64,000 bases of DNA from Eutypella sp. D-1 (lineage: Eukaryota; Ascomycota; Sordariomycetes; Xylariales; Diatrypaceae), in contig JAJTTP010000020.1 in NCBI GenBank assembly GCA_023313575.1, positions 62,001 through 126,000 on the forward strand, in the 5' to 3' direction. The position numbers and the translations under genes were made by a program. Under the pieces are notes generated by a model. It ran no database searches, was not told where the DNA came from, and saw only the letters and a program-made list of their open reading frames with translations. Below are positions 37,785 through 50,062 of this stretch, piece after piece (position 1 is the first letter of the stretch; every line of letters starts with the position of its first letter).

Positions 37785-38922
37785 CAGTGACTAGTGAAAC
37801 GTTTCCTTTCCTATCATTTTATAGCAACATTTTCTTAAGGTGGATCAGCATAGGCATATACCCGAATTAGTTTCTTGCAAGATCATTCCCCGGGCTCAAA
37901 CCGTGCCTACGTTTCCGGCGCTGTATTAATAGTCGTGATTCATTTGACAGCTTAGAGACTTGCCTGGGACATCGTAAGAGAACCTCGCACACAGCTACAA
38001 ATGATTCAGCACGCGTCAAGCGAGCACTTCGAAAACCGGGCAGGCAGTGCTGGATGGCATAACAAGATTACTGATCCTTCCAGGCTAGAGCACCTATTTC
38101 TCTACATCCAGGAAGGGCGGGTGGGTAGGGGAGAGAAGCAGCTTAAAGTTCGCACCCTGAGCGGAAATGGATCTTGAAATCCAGCTGCACAGGAGCGTGA
38201 ATGGACGGGATATCGTCTGGGGGACGATGAATATATATGCAGTCGCTCTACTTTAGAGTCAGGGCGAGACCCAGAAATAATCCTATATGTAGAAAGATCA
38301 ATTGAATGAATCCTTCGCTTCCAAGGTTCTGCTTTCTTTCGAGACATATCGTGCCCATGCGCTGAGATTGTGGCACCTTGCTGCCTTGGCATCTTTCACC
38401 GTCTCTATTCAAGCCACAGGCTGACAGGCTACAGGATGATAAATTTATGTAGTTGCGTAGTTAGTAATAGTATCCAAGCAAGCCAAGACTCTCGCGACGG
38501 CCCCCAACGATGTCGGATGCGCCACTTCCGCCACGACTGTAGATACATGATAAGTAATGTTGTCGCCCAGCCCGTTAGTAACGCAAGTAACGTTACCGCG
38601 TTACTTGACAATCCTTCAACACGGGCAGCAAGTCTGAACTATAATGCTTGACGCCTGCGTTAACAGGCTAGGCGAACAAGCTGATAAGTTGTGCAACTAA
38701 TCTTGCTAATCTCCCGCCATGACCCCTGTCCAGGGATTTAATCTCCTTCATTCCCATCTTTAGAGCGCTTTTAAAGTGCTCCGGGAAATCAGCATCGACG
38801 ACGATCGACGACGATCAATTGTGGCCCGTTCGAAATTATCCTCTGTTGCTGCTGTTGTCTGTTCTCAGGTCACAAGGATCGTGGTCGTTCGTTGCTCGTG
38901 CTTTTGTCGCGGCGAGGTCGCG
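37785..38922. other. Intergenic region between Stealth and PGAP4-like genes
   Basis: It holds the 3' flank of the Stealth gene and the promoter of the next gene. A small imperfect inverted repeat around GTAACGCAAGTAACGTTAC lies near 38,577. The minus-strand frame ending at 38429 looks hydrophobic but has no ATG at its start and is not called. The frame of the next gene is open from 38776 without an ATG. Confidence 0.5.
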
Positions 38923-40287
38923 ATGGTTTCGTTCTTTTCCTCGTCCAGGAGCCGTGCCGTCGCGTCTTTCTTTCTCGGATTCCTGCTGTGCTACGGTCTT
39001 GTCGCGGCCTACCTTCGCTCTACCTGCTATCGTGATCCGTCCTCCGTCTTCTTTCAGCCCGAGCTCGCCCGCGTCCTTTCCTACTCGTCGTTTAGGAAAA
39101 TTCAAGCTAGAAAGTTCGCCGATGAGGCCGCTGAATATCCTCTCCCCAAGTGGGCCGATCTCGCCGATCCCAACGCTAGTAACAATAGTAGTAGTCCCGA
39201 CATCTGCATCGCGATCGGGTCCGTCAGTCGCCATGGGTTTTCCTATCTAAAGGAGACGGTCGGATCGATCCTCGAAGGCCTGAACGCGATCGAACGACAG
39301 CGCATCTATCTAGTCGTTTTTCTCGCCCACGTCGACCAGTCACGACACGAGGAGTACGGTCAGCGCTGGCTCACCAACTTAGCCGATAGTCTTCCCACTT
39401 ATTCCACCATCACGGATGATCCCGATGCGATGCGACTCATCGATGCGCTAGAGCGCGATGGCAGCTATGAGGCCCACGCGCAGAAACAGAAGATCGACTA
39501 TTCCGTGCAGCTGGCTGAATGCGCTAAGGTCAACCCCACATACATCATGACGATAGAGGACGACGTCGTTGCTCTGGATGGCTGGTATCACCGCACCATG
39601 AGCGCCGTGCGGGCCGCCTCTAGAAAGACAAAGCAAATGGGAGCGGGCGAGGATGGGTTTCTTTATCTTCGAATTTTCTACGACGGACGCCTTCTGGGAT
39701 GGAATAGCGAGGAGTGGCCGGAATACTTCGTGGCAAGCTTTTCCCTCGTGCTTCTTGAGGCCGTGATCGTGGGCTTCTTGTGTTGGTGTTTCGTTCCCGT
39801 CCGCAAGGCCCTCAGTCGACCAGTCTTGTTTCTTATCTTTGGTGTCTGTACGCCGATGATGATCGGTCTTTTCTTCGCGGCCGGTCGCAGTTGCATGCTG
39901 CCCCAGCGTCCGGGCGTCCATCTCATGCACAAGTACGGCTGCTGCGCCCAGGGGTATGTCTTCCCTCGGCGTCAGGTTGTCGACCATCTTCTGCCCATGT
40001 ACCAGGACACCAACGATAGCCACGCTGCTGTCGATACCTTCCTCGAGGATTGGGCTAACGAGAATGGCGGCCTACGATGGGCTGTCACCCCTGTACTGAT
40101 CCAGCACGTTGGCGGCAAGAGTACCCACGGCGTCGGCGACCAAGAGCGTGGCCGTCTGAACGATGACATGCCATTTGACTACACGTTCGAAACGAACGAC
40201 CCCGTTCAGCTCGCTCTGCAACACGAAGCCGCTGTCCGGGAGATGACGGATGGTTTATGGGCTGCGACCAATCCTCTCCTCTTCTAA
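38923..40287 (+). CDS. PGAP4-like GPI-glycan glycosyltransferase
   Basis: 454 aa. PGAP4 (TMEM246) is a Golgi enzyme that adds GalNAc to GPI anchors. It is unusual in having a two-helix membrane hairpin inserted in a GT-A fold. The same layout is seen here: TM1 at 14-31; a GT-A domain with TIEDDVVALDGWYHR, the metal-binding EDD at 212-214; a hydrophobic pair at 268-292 and 301-322; then GCCAQGYVFPRRQVVDHL and LIQHVGGKSTHG, the second half of the domain. An open frame extends upstream to 38776, but that codon is GTG, so the first ATG at 38923 is used. It gives a short cytosolic tail before TM1. Fungal homologues are usually annotated only as integral membrane proteins. The sugar donor in fungi is unknown to me. 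Confidence 0.8.
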   Translation: MVSFFSSSRSRAVASFFLGFLLCYGLVAAYLRSTCYRDPSSVFFQPELARVLSYSSFRKIQARKFADEAAEYPLPKWADLADPNASNNSSSPDICIAIGSVSRHGFSYLKETVGSILEGLNAIERQRIYLVVFLAHVDQSRHEEYGQRWLTNLADSLPTYSTITDDPDAMRLIDALERDGSYEAHAQKQKIDYSVQLAECAKVNPTYIMTIEDDVVALDGWYHRTMSAVRAASRKTKQMGAGEDGFLYLRIFYDGRLLGWNSEEWPEYFVASFSLVLLEAVIVGFLCWCFVPVRKALSRPVLFLIFGVCTPMMIGLFFAAGRSCMLPQRPGVHLMHKYGCCAQGYVFPRRQVVDHLLPMYQDTNDSHAAVDTFLEDWANENGGLRWAVTPVLIQHVGGKSTHGVGDQERGRLNDDMPFDYTFETNDPVQLALQHEAAVREMTDGLWAATNPLLF

Positions 40288-41122
40288 ACTAAGTGACGTG
40301 TTCCCGCATAAGATGTGTTCTCAATTTTGGATTTTTGCAATACCCCGTTCCAGCGACATTTTGCATATACTGTTTCAAAGATACCCCATCCCGTTTCATA
40401 GCCTTCTTTCTTATCAGGACAAGCATAGAGCACCATGGGCATAATATAGGCGTGTATATGTCATTATCAATCACTCCCAAGTGAACTACGAGATCCTGAA
40501 TGCAGTAAATCCTTGATCGTAGAATGACCTGGATCCTTAGATAATACCCTTGCCTGAGGCATGACTTAAGTGCTGGTGGGTTAGCATAGAGTTTCAGCTC
40601 AGCCCATGAAACTATCCCCGAAGAATTGAAGTGATCGCGTTATATGCCATCGTCGGAACGCATCAGCTATCATCAAATTCACTAACAATCTAGGCACATG
40701 ACTACAACAGCAAATCAGCTACGTACCTAGGTCAAACTAGGTGGTAAGCCCAGAATGACGGGCAAAATCTCCCCGCACGCACACGTTACATATTCTCGAG
40801 TTCTTCCGGCCGGCTTAGGAGGTGACAGTCCAATTACACGTTATGGATCCGGAATTGATCCGTCGCCAAAAATCCATGGCCGCCAGCCAGTGCCGAGAGG
40901 ATACGCATTGCCGGTCGGCAGATAGTCTAGGCGAGCGGATCTACGTAGCATCGTGCTCCTTGGCCGATTCATACGACGTGGAACGTCATGGACTACGCGT
41001 CAGAGTCCCTACATAGGCCTCGAGACTTCGAGTAGGAGAGACCACTGCCTATTTTGACTCGGAGACGTGAAGGCCTTCAGAACTCCTAAGGACGGCAATA
41101 CTTAGCACCGAGACAAACAACA
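40288..41122. other. Intergenic region upstream of the OYE gene
   Basis: Non-coding DNA with a CCTAGG-type palindrome at about 40,724 (TACCTAGGTCAAACTAGGTGG). No supported open frame. Confidence 0.5.
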
Positions 41123-42564
41123 ATGCCACAAAACCGACACCAAGGACAGGAGGGAGTCGACCCAGCACCGCTGGGGACACCGCTGCACTTCGCATTCAGC
41201 GGCAAGACAGCGCCGAACCGGTTCCTGAAAGCAGCCATGACGGAGCGTTTATCAAGTTGGGACCCCGTGGACCCGGAGCGACGCGGGGTGCCCTCCGCGG
41301 AACTCATCAACGTGTACCGACGATGGGGAGACGGTGGGTACGGGCTGATACTAACGGGCAACGTGATGATCGCGACGGACCAGCTCGAAGCAGCGGGCAA
41401 CGCGATCATCCCGCGCGACGCGCCGTTCGAAGGGTCAAGATTCGAGCGCTTCGGCGCTCTAGCGACGGCCGCCAAGGCGCACGGCAGCATGGTAGCGATG
41501 CAGCTATCGCACCCGGGACGGCAGGTGGGGGAGCAGATCCAGGCTTATCCGATCTCGGCGAGCGATGTGAAGCTCGAGGGTGAGGTGCTGGGATTGACAT
41601 TCGCGCGGCCGCGGGCGATGGAGCGGGCGGACTTCGACGGCGTCGTAGACGGGTTCGCGCACGCCGCCGAGTACGCGCATAAGTGCGGGTACGACGGCGT
41701 GCAGTTGCACGCGGCGCACGGGTACCTGCTAGCGCAGTTCCTGTCGCCGACGACGAACCGGCGCACCGACCAGTACGGAGGATCGATCACGAACCGCGGG
41801 CGTCTCGTGATGGAGATCGCGAGCGAGATCCGGCGGCGCGTCACGGACCCGTCGTTCAGTCTGGGCATCAAGATCAACAGCGTGGAGTTCCAGGAAGCCG
41901 GACTGACGCCGGGGGAGTGCGGGGAACTGTGCGCGGATATGGAGCGGGCGCGGTTCGATTACGTCGAATTGTCCGGGGGCACGTATCAGTCGCTCGCGTT
42001 TGAGCACCGGCGGGAGTCGACGCGCCGGCGCGAGGCGTACTTTTTGGAGTTCGCGGACTTGATCGTGCCACGGTTGAGAAGCACCAAGGCGTACGTGACG
42101 GGCGGATTTAGGACCGCGAGTGCCATGGTCGAGGCGCTCCGGACCGTCCACGGTGTCGGGCTGGCCCGGCCTGCCGCCTCCGAGTTTGACTTACCTAGGA
42201 TGATTCTTCATAATAAAGTTCCCGGCGCCATACGGTCGCCTGATGATGATGATTTTGGCACCACCCTTCTTGCAGCGGGGACTCAGTAAGTATTGAACAG
42301 CCTACCTATCCCAGATTGCTCCTACAATAGCGAGCCATATGTTGTACCGTTTTTAGGGAATCAGTCTGACGCCCGTCCAGGATTCGGCTCGTTGGCCAAG
42401 ATAAGCAACCGCTTGACCTGTCACGGGAAGACCACGTTGAGATATTCCGGAGGTCCATGGCGATATGGACACAGAGGATGGCCGCCAATCATGATGGGTC
42501 CATGTACGGATATATCGAGATTGACGGCCCGGAGCTCGTGCCATTCGGCAGTCCGTATCCTTGA
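41123..42564 (+). CDS. Old Yellow Enzyme family NADH:flavin oxidoreductase
   Basis: Two exons, 41123-42285 and 42381-42564, coding for 448 aa. OYEs are FMN-containing TIM barrels that reduce activated C=C bonds using NAD(P)H. Motifs: NRFLKAAMTE near the start of the barrel; QLSHPGRQ; LHAAHGYLLAQFLSP with the HxxHxY catalytic set at H196, H199 and Y201; NRRTDQYGGS; YVTGGFRT; GVGLARPAASEFDLP. The first exon runs into a stop at TAAG, which is part of a good donor, CA|GTAAGT. A 95-bp intron ends CCCGTCCAG. The second exon then encodes QIRLVGQDKQPLDLS and YGYIEIDGPELVPFGSPYP, the usual C-terminal tail of fungal homologues. The total of 1347 coding bases divides by three. An annotation that stops at 42289 would lose 60 residues. 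Substrate unknown. Confidence 0.88.
42286..42380 (+). other. Intron of the OYE gene
   Basis: GTAAGT...CTGAC...CCAG, 95 bp. Removing it joins GGTQ to IRLVGQ in frame and restores the conserved C-terminus. Confidence 0.85.
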
Positions 42565-43380
42565 TCTAGCAGGATAATATGATACGACCGATGGTACGCG
42601 TGTATATAGGTCGGTCCTGTGAAAGTATCGTCATCTTCCAAATCCAGCGGTGGTGGTAAGATACCAAGAAGCCGCGAAGCCATATCAAAATGAAGCAAAC
42701 AGAGTCGTGACGCCAATGCCTTACCATCTAGAAACGCTGAAATCATACCCTACGCGACCGAACTAAAGAAAAATCATCACGAAAGCATACTACGTTGTTC
42801 CCAACCAATTGTAACATAGGAAATGAATGAAAACTCCCTCGAATGTAAAGAAACGGGGTATCGAAAAGGAAACGAAAAGGAAACGAAAAATTCAGCCAAA
42901 GGCACTGCTATGTACATGACCTCGCGATCGAGTTCTGCCTGTATATGCCCCCTATAGGCGGTACCTCCCTTAGTAGTAGGGTGCCTTGACCCGAATCCCT
43001 CCAAAAACGGGATGGTCGAAATGATGCGCCATGCAGTTTGAATAACAACCTGAAAACTTCTCCAGGCTGGTGCTCGTTGATAGTGGGGTGGCAGAACTAA
43101 GTCGGACGAAAACTTGAGCAATAGACGAACATGATTCTCTGGTTTGATGTTGATGCAATAGAAATGAAAGGGAAAAGGGTCTGACCGTTGTGGTCCATGC
43201 GTCTTCTGGTTCTTCTTCCCCCGAAATAAACACCGCAAAGACGAGGATCGAAAGACAGTTCCCGACGAGATACTAGCGTCGTCCTGGAAATAATGAGGGC
43301 TTTGCCCTTGAACTCAATACTGTTTCTTCCCCTGCTCTCGGTGGTCGATGTCGATGGGGGGTCGTCACACAAGAAGACGC
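42565..43380. other. Convergent intergenic region
   Basis: It lies between the 3' ends of the OYE gene (+) and the basic/disordered protein gene (-). Only short frames occur, with no domain recognised. It probably holds both 3' UTRs. Confidence 0.5.
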
Positions 43381-44563
43381 CTAACCGAAGCGCATCATAT
43401 TGCCGGAATCCCCCAATGGAGGATAGACGCTGTCGTCTGCATCGCCAGAGGTCTGATCATCATAGCCCTGGACGTTGTAATACTGAGCTTGATAACCCAC
43501 ATTGTCAAAGCCCAGACCGTTATAGTCCAGGCCGTCGGCCTGGCCACTAACCTGACCGTGAACTGCACCGCCGTAGCCTTGGTCATGAGCGGCAAGGGCC
43601 GGATGCATTGGAGGGGCATTCTCAGGGAGGAAACCGGCATTGGGGTGGAAAGAAGCCGCAAGCTGATTAAGAGTAGCCTGCATGGCATCGAGACGGCCAG
43701 CCACGGCGGTCTGAATCTCGGCCTGAACCATGGCCTTGAGGCGATTGTCCATCTGTTGGAACATGTTCTCGGCAGCTCCTTGAGGCTGGCCGGCTTGGAC
43801 CACGCCGCCAGTGGCAGCAGGAATAGGGCCAGTAGCAACAGGAACCGGGCCAGTGCCGCTCACGTTGGCACTGGGAGGCGGAGCTTGCTGGTCCTGCTCC
43901 TTGAACATGTAATCCTGAAGCAGAGGCATGGGTCGAGGAGGAGCTCCGCCTTCGCCAAGGGGCAACTCGGCCTCCACGAAGCCATCTTCGTTGGGAGGGG
44001 AGAGGGAATCTAGCTCCTGGTAGTCAGCGACGACAATGTTGTTGTTGCCGTTGACGGAACCGTCGAGACCACCGTCAGGGCTACCGTCGTTGTCAGCAAC
44101 ACCGCCAACGCTATCGTCAGCGATGCTGTTGTCGTCATCAGCCGGGTCATTCTCAGAGCCATCAGCTTCGGCAGCAGCAGCGGCAGCTTGCTCAGAATCA
44201 AAACGTTTGAGCTTGCTCTCGGCATCGATGCCCTTCTTACGGCTATATCGAACAGGTCAGTCATCAACTTCCAGAAAACAGCGTAGCAGCGAAGCAACTT
44301 TACCGAATCTCCATTCGCGCTCGTTCGACCTCTTTACACCTGACCTCTCTCTCCTGCAGACTCATCCCCTGGAAGGATTCAGTATCCGCCAGGATTTCGA
44401 GTTGGCGATGAATCGCCTTGTGGTCCGCAGTCCGTGCTTGAGTCTCAGCCTTGGTCCTGGCATCCATACGCAACTTCCTCTTGCGTGCTCGAATGGTGTT
44501 CGGGTTTTTCGAGTACTCGTGAGGAGCCTTCTTTGCCTTCGCGAGGTTCATCTTTGGTGCCAT
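43381..44563 (-). CDS. Unrecognised protein: basic coiled N-terminus, disordered Gln/Gly-rich C-terminus
   Basis: I do not recognise the family. The model has two exons, 44304-44563 and 43381-44242, separated by a 61-bp intron (CG|GTAAAG...GATATAG|CC). The total of 1122 bases encodes 373 aa. Residues 1-95 are strongly basic and helical (MAPKMNLAKAKK, then ARKRKLRMDARTKAE, and LQEREVRCKEVERARMEIRR, then KKGIDAESKLKRF), suggesting a nucleic-acid-binding or coiled-coil segment. An acidic Ala/Asp/Asn-rich stretch follows (DPADDDNSIADDSVGG). The C-terminal half is low complexity with P, Q, G, Y and N, containing a short predicted helix (ENMFQQMDNRLKAMVQAEIQ). There is no signal peptide or TM segment. 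A nuclear or RNA-associated role is possible but unproven. The open frame at 43381-43977 alone starts with GTG and is only part of the gene. Confidence 0.75.
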
Positions 44564-47500
44564 CTTGTCTCTGAAAAATAGGTTTCTGAGTCTAAATGGA
44601 GCGGTGAGGGTTAGCCGGTATTCACAAAACTATAGTAAATGCAATAAGTATATTGAAGCATGGATCTTGATAGTTTGTTTTGGTCTCCTTAACGGTCACA
44701 CCCAAAGCTAAGAGCCAGAATAGAAAGTTATCATTGTCAATATGGATTAGAGTGTTCTTTACACCATCTAAGGGGACTGGGATGGGCAACTGTAACGAGG
44801 AACTAGAGGAGGCCAGGGACAGACTGCCCTCAGGGGAGAGAAGAGGAGGAGACATTCAACAAGACATAAATCGTCATAAGCAGCCTTGATGCCCTCACAA
44901 AGAGGGAATATCTTGGTTAATACAGGAAGGGAGGTGTGATTATAGGAACTGGACGTGGTGATGGTGACTTCCTATAGTGAAGGAAAGAGGATAGGGCAGT
45001 TAGATGGGGGAGTAGTAGTCAACAAAGGCATGAAATGGTCAAAAATCCATGGTGAACATGTAAAAGAGGTATGGTCTTCAAAGGAACGGGTCTGGTCGCG
45101 CCTTGTGCTTTGGAATGTAGGTAGAAGGTAGAGAAAGAAGTTGATGGTCTAATGTTTATACCTGTAGTAGTTCCAGAGTGAAGGTGCAGTGTTGTTGAAC
45201 TCAGGAAGAAGGTAGTGTGTAACATGAAGAGTGTAAGAGGAGAGTAGAAGGTGAGGCTGTGGGAGGAGAGCACAGGGGAGAAACCTATGTTCTGTAGGCA
45301 GGTAAACACCAGATAATAGAAGAGAGGCAGGTGATAGACAGGGAATACAACCTTTCGTGCTCAAGAGCAGACACTTACCTAGTTAGTAGTTGTTGTTGTT
45401 GAGAAAGATAATAGGAAAGTGAATACTAGAATAGTAGATACAATCCAACTATGAGTTTGGGTTGAGTAGGTAAGAGGTTGAGAGGGTGAGGGTAAGGAGG
45501 ATGTGTGAAAGAAAGAAAGGAAAGATGGAAGAGTTCCAAAGCTTCAAGAAAAAAGGCTGCTTAAATATTACCCCAGGTCTGGGAGAAGCTGTTTACTGAT
45601 TCTGCACTTGTTTATGATGCTGGAGAGTTTAAGCGGCAGGTACACCGAAGGGCGGTTAATGATCTGTCTAGCTCACTAACATTGCTGTAGGAAGTAGGTA
45701 TTTATGCCTCGGGTTATGTGTTGAGCTACATACATACATACATAAACAGACTACAACAAGGCAGTCGTAACTTCCTCATATTAGATCTCGTACCTCTGCC
45801 GGTACGGACCGGATTCAAGTACCCGGTTTATCCCCCGCCATCGGGGCTCTTTCCATACGGATCTGATTACGGTGAATGATATCTACCTAGGTACCAGCCC
45901 GGTCCCGGATCTGGTCGTAACTGCCCCGATCGGCCATGCTTACTGGTCAAGGGTAGATATACATACAGGAGATAACTAGGAGGGTCGGCCCTTCCAACCT
46001 TTAAGATACAAATCACTAGCCTAGCCGGTTAGAAGGTTCTCCAGATTTCCATCCCGGATCTATCCAGGAGTGCGGGGTACGAGATCAGGTCCAGGGAAGT
46101 TGGACTTGGTGGTAAGGCACCTCCTTATTGGCACCGACGGTGTCGGCGCGCTCTTTCCTCTCTACTTCACTGCTTAGTCTAAGGGTTCTGGTGGTGGGTC
46201 TGCAGGTATATAGCATCACACCTGCCATGAAGCCGTGGGCCAGGAATGTGTTGAATGATGTACTCCGGCTTCTTTGTGATCTACTGATAATGTACTGTTG
46301 AGTGAATCTACCCATTTGGCCTACAACAACTACTTCCGTAACAGCCATAGTGGTGCAGGACGTAGAGATAGCAATACCTATAGAAATAGCAATACCTACA
46401 CAACTGATCACCGGAAAGGACACAATACCTAAGCCTTAACCTGTAACCCACAATGAAGAGTACCCAAAAACCCTGTATCCACGAGACAATAGCAATTCCA
46501 GGAGAAAGAACCCTCCTACCGACTAGACCATCACTGCATGAAGGGACACAAGGCTGAGTTTAGTTCTATTATACCACGGCCGGACCCACAATACCGGTCA
46601 GACCTGGAGAAAGCTGACTGACCGGAAGGCAGTTGCGTCCCGGATCTCCGCTCTTGCCTACTTACCTATTCCAACCCAATCACCCGGGATCCCGAGGTCC
46701 CATTGGACCACTGCATCATAATCCAAGCCCGATCGGTATTAATCTGCTATTATCTACATGTACCTAAGGTGGGAGGTATGTATGTATGTATGATCCAACT
46801 TACTGCTATCAAGTATCAACCATAACCACATCTACATTGCTAATCAGGAAACAGTGGAGCCCACCCCTATTTAATGCGCGAACTGAACCCGCTATAAAGC
46901 GGGGCCAGCACTGAGTTCCTCAGTAGTCCTGCTCCGTAAAGAGATAACGCGTTTTTAGCGTGAATATTGGTGCGGGGTGCGTCATTTACTTGTGTCCATG
47001 TACCGGTTCTTGGGTTTCAACCTGACAGGGCAGGGCAGGTACCGTAACTGGCCGCCCGGGGGAGAGGGGAGAGGAGTAAGTGAATGGATGATTACGTTAA
47101 ACGCATGGCCTAAGCGGTACTCTACTTTACTTTACTTGACTTTACTTTGCTCTGCTCAGCTCGGCTCTACAGCATACATACATACATACACCTAGGTAGG
47201 GAAATACAGCATCTACAAGTAATACAACCGTATATTCCCACGTCCTCACAATCCATACCTACCTACCTACCTAGGTACCCAGCTGAAGTACCTAGTCCAT
47301 CAACTTACTGGTTACTTACTTAAAGAAAGGCCAGGGATACACAGAGAAACCCGCAGGGGCGGTTGGTCAAGATCATGATCAAGATCAAGATCAAGGTGAA
47401 TGAGAATATGCAGCAAGAAATAACACTCCCCCGCCTCCCTTTCCTACTGCCACATACCCAGGTACTCCCACCCACCTACTCACTCTCCCCGGAGAAAAAG

Positions 47501-48661
47501 AGCAGACCCGGGCGAAATGTACTACTTCCTTCCTTATTTCCTTACTTCCTCACCTACTGATAGCTAGCAACCTGAAGTTAGCAAGCCACCCATCCCGGTA
47601 GCTGAACTTCACCGAACTGAACTGAACTAAACTACTTAGGTAAACGTAACAGAGGCCGACCAGCAACGACCCGGCCTGCCTGCCTACATAAGTTACGAAA
47701 ATACGAAAATACACAGCTGCACTCCAGCTGCTAGGTACCACCTCACTCACAAGGGACGAGCCGGTGCATTGACAGACACAGAGAAGCAGATAAAGGAAGG
47801 AACTAAATGCCTATCTATCTGTGTACCTAGGTAGGTAGGTAGGTAGGTACCTAGGTACCTAGGTATATCCAGGCTGGACTAACTGCACAGTACGCTGAAC
47901 GTGACAAGTAACGCGCATGCACTTAGCTCCAGGGCTACATTCACATCCCATTCACTTCCCTACGTAAACATGCACTAAGAACAGGCAGGGTACCGTACCC
48001 TTATTGAATTCACTCAGACAATAGGATTACTTATTCTCATTGGCAAAGTCTTATTCGTAGGTTGACCATTTCCTACCTACCTACATAACCTACATAGGCA
48101 GAAAAAGCTAGGTAGCTCATGTCTCCCTTACCGACCCTGGTATCCCTTCCTTTTCCGATGCTGCTCATGTACCTAGGTATCTTCCCTACCCCTTTTATGA
48201 AGCCCCCCTGCAGGTCGGCTCCTTAGCTGAAGGCCAGTTAGTTAGCAAAATCTCCAGAGTCAATATCCATGAATGGAATTGACAGCGTAGAATAATGATA
48301 CGCACAGATCTGCTCTGTTGCTGGTGCGTCGGGTGGGTAGGTGGGAGTATTATGCGAAGGTTGGAGTTTTTGACAGTGAGTGACTGACTGACTGAGTTGC
48401 GATGTCCAAGGCCAGGCCAGGCCAGTTGTAATCTCTGTCATCCAGCTATTCTGGCAATCCCGGTGCTTCCAAAAACCGCCTTTGACACATCGTCCAGGGA
48501 CTCGGGTAGGAAGCAGACTGGCAGTGGGTGTCACAAAGCTAAGCTCTATTTTGGAGAACCACCTAGGAAGAGTCCAAAGCAGAGGCTGAGGCTTCTGACG
48601 AGCCCTGGTGGCTGGTGATGGCTCCTCTTTTGGATCGGCGATGGAGCAAGGCACCGCCACC
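44564..48661. other. Long intergenic region with microsatellites and CCTAGG palindromes
   Basis: About 4.1 kb without a gene I can support. It contains (CATA)n near 45,729-45,745 and 47,174-47,190, (GTAT)n near 46,778-46,793, a six-base-stem hairpin CCCGCTATAAAGCGGG at 46,888-46,903, and many copies of TACCTAGGTA/CCTACCTACC (45,886, 47,189, 47,257-47,277, 47,825-47,865, 48,070-48,110, 48,170). It must hold the promoter of the upstream-facing gene at 43381-44563 and the 3' UTR of the STRAP gene. Short frames (46085-46423 minus, for example) lack any domain. Confidence 0.5.
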
Positions 48662-50062
48662 CTACTCGGCGGCGCCACGCTCCGTGCCTCCATTGCCGGT
48701 AGGGCCACCGCGCCAGAGTCCGTAGAACCCCTCGCAGTTCTTCCATAGCTTGATGGTTCCATCCTCGGACCCCGTCGCGTAGAGTTTGCCGTCGGGAGAG
48801 AAGGCGATGGACCAGACAGGACCGTGGTGACCCTTGTGGATGTCTGAGGGAGGTTAGCATGATTCAACGTGCAGTACTGTTCAAAGTGACATAGTGCTGT
48901 ATAACTTACCGACTTCGCTATCATCATCCCATCGGTAGACTCGGACCCACGTGGCAGGAATATCCTCGCCCACCACGAATTTTCTGCCCTTGGGGTCCAA
49001 CGCAACACTGGCGACCTTGTAGTCCATCTTGACACTCTTGAGTTCATCCATGGCTTGTGGACCGCCCCAGAAATAGACAGACTTGCCGGCGGCAACAGCC
49101 AAGACAGGGAGGCCGCCTCCAATATTTGACTCGGTCGTATACTCGGGAGCCAGGGAGGAGAACTCGCAAGAGCCAATCTCGCCATCTAGGACCTCCTGCT
49201 TGATCACGCTCTTGGAAGGGATGTCGAACCAGCGCAAGGTATTGTCGGACGAGGTAATGAGAATGTTAGGATCCTTGGTCCATACAATAAACTTGATGGG
49301 GGCCGTGTGAATACCGACGCCGATCTCGAAAGCCATAGAGTACTGAATTGTGAATTCATTGGCGGCCGGGGCGCCGTCGCTCTTGGCCTCCGGATCGGTA
49401 GTCTGGGGCTTCATCTCGGTGATGTCGAAGATGCGCAACTTCTTCTCAAAGCCGCCGGTGGCGACAAGGTCGCAGTTATCAGGGGGGAAGGCGACGGCCC
49501 GGACGATATGGTTGTGCTGCAGGGTTACCATAGGTTCTCCAGTGTGGGTGTCCCAGATCTTGCTGTTGAATATCATAGCGGTTAGCTCCAAGGACAGGAC
49601 CGGATTAGGGAATTGCGATTCGTATGATTCGTAGGACTCGGTACTTACGCGGTAAAGTCGGCGGAAGCGGTAGCGGCGGTAGAGGCGTCAGGACTGAGCC
49701 TGGCTTGCCAGACTGCGCCCTTGTGGCCGATGAAGGTACCGATCCAGTCACCAGTCTGGCCGTCGCGAAGCATGGGATTGCCATCTAGGATATAGGTTAG
49801 CACAACTCCACAGAACAACCTGCACATGAGCTGGGGGATTGGCGCAAGGAAGATCGATCGTCTTACCCTTGCAAGCGGAGATCAGGTAGTAAGAATCATC
49901 CTTCTCCAAGGGGGAGAAACTGATATGAGGAACCGGGCGGGAGTGGCCATGACAGGTCAGAGGAACATACTGTCTCGGCGCATCGGGGGTTGCAGAGACT
50001 GGAGGAGTCTGCGCAGGCTGGGCAGGTTGCGCGGGTTGGGCAGGCTGAGGTTGCGAAGCCAT
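48662..50062 (-). CDS. STRAP-type WD40 repeat protein
   Basis: Four exons: 49867-50062, 49649-49784, 48910-49562 and 48662-48843. Together they have 1167 bases and encode 388 aa. STRAP/unrip is a seven-bladed WD40 scaffold linked in animals to SMN-complex assembly, translation and TGF-beta signalling. The spliced product reads [75 protein letters not shown], then [39 protein letters not shown], and finally [20 protein letters not shown] and [16 protein letters not shown]. This parallels human STRAP along its length. An N-terminal PAQ repeat tail ([13 protein letters not shown]) is added in this lineage. Introns are 66-86 bp with GTAAG-type donors. It is divergent from doa1, 1.9 kb away. Confidence 0.88.

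Noticed and set aside
38776..38922. In-frame extension of the PGAP4-like protein upstream of its ATG
   Set aside because: It opens with GTG and contains no ATG, so a eukaryotic ribosome would start at 38923. The same reasoning applies to 35616-35735 of the Stealth gene.
45780..45860. GGATTCAAGTACCCGG resembling a tRNA B box
   Set aside because: No A box at proper spacing and no cloverleaf could be drawn. I found no tRNA in the window.
46085..46423. 112-codon minus-strand frame in the long intergenic region
   Set aside because: It crosses short tandem motifs, has no recognisable domain, and its composition differs from the surrounding genes.
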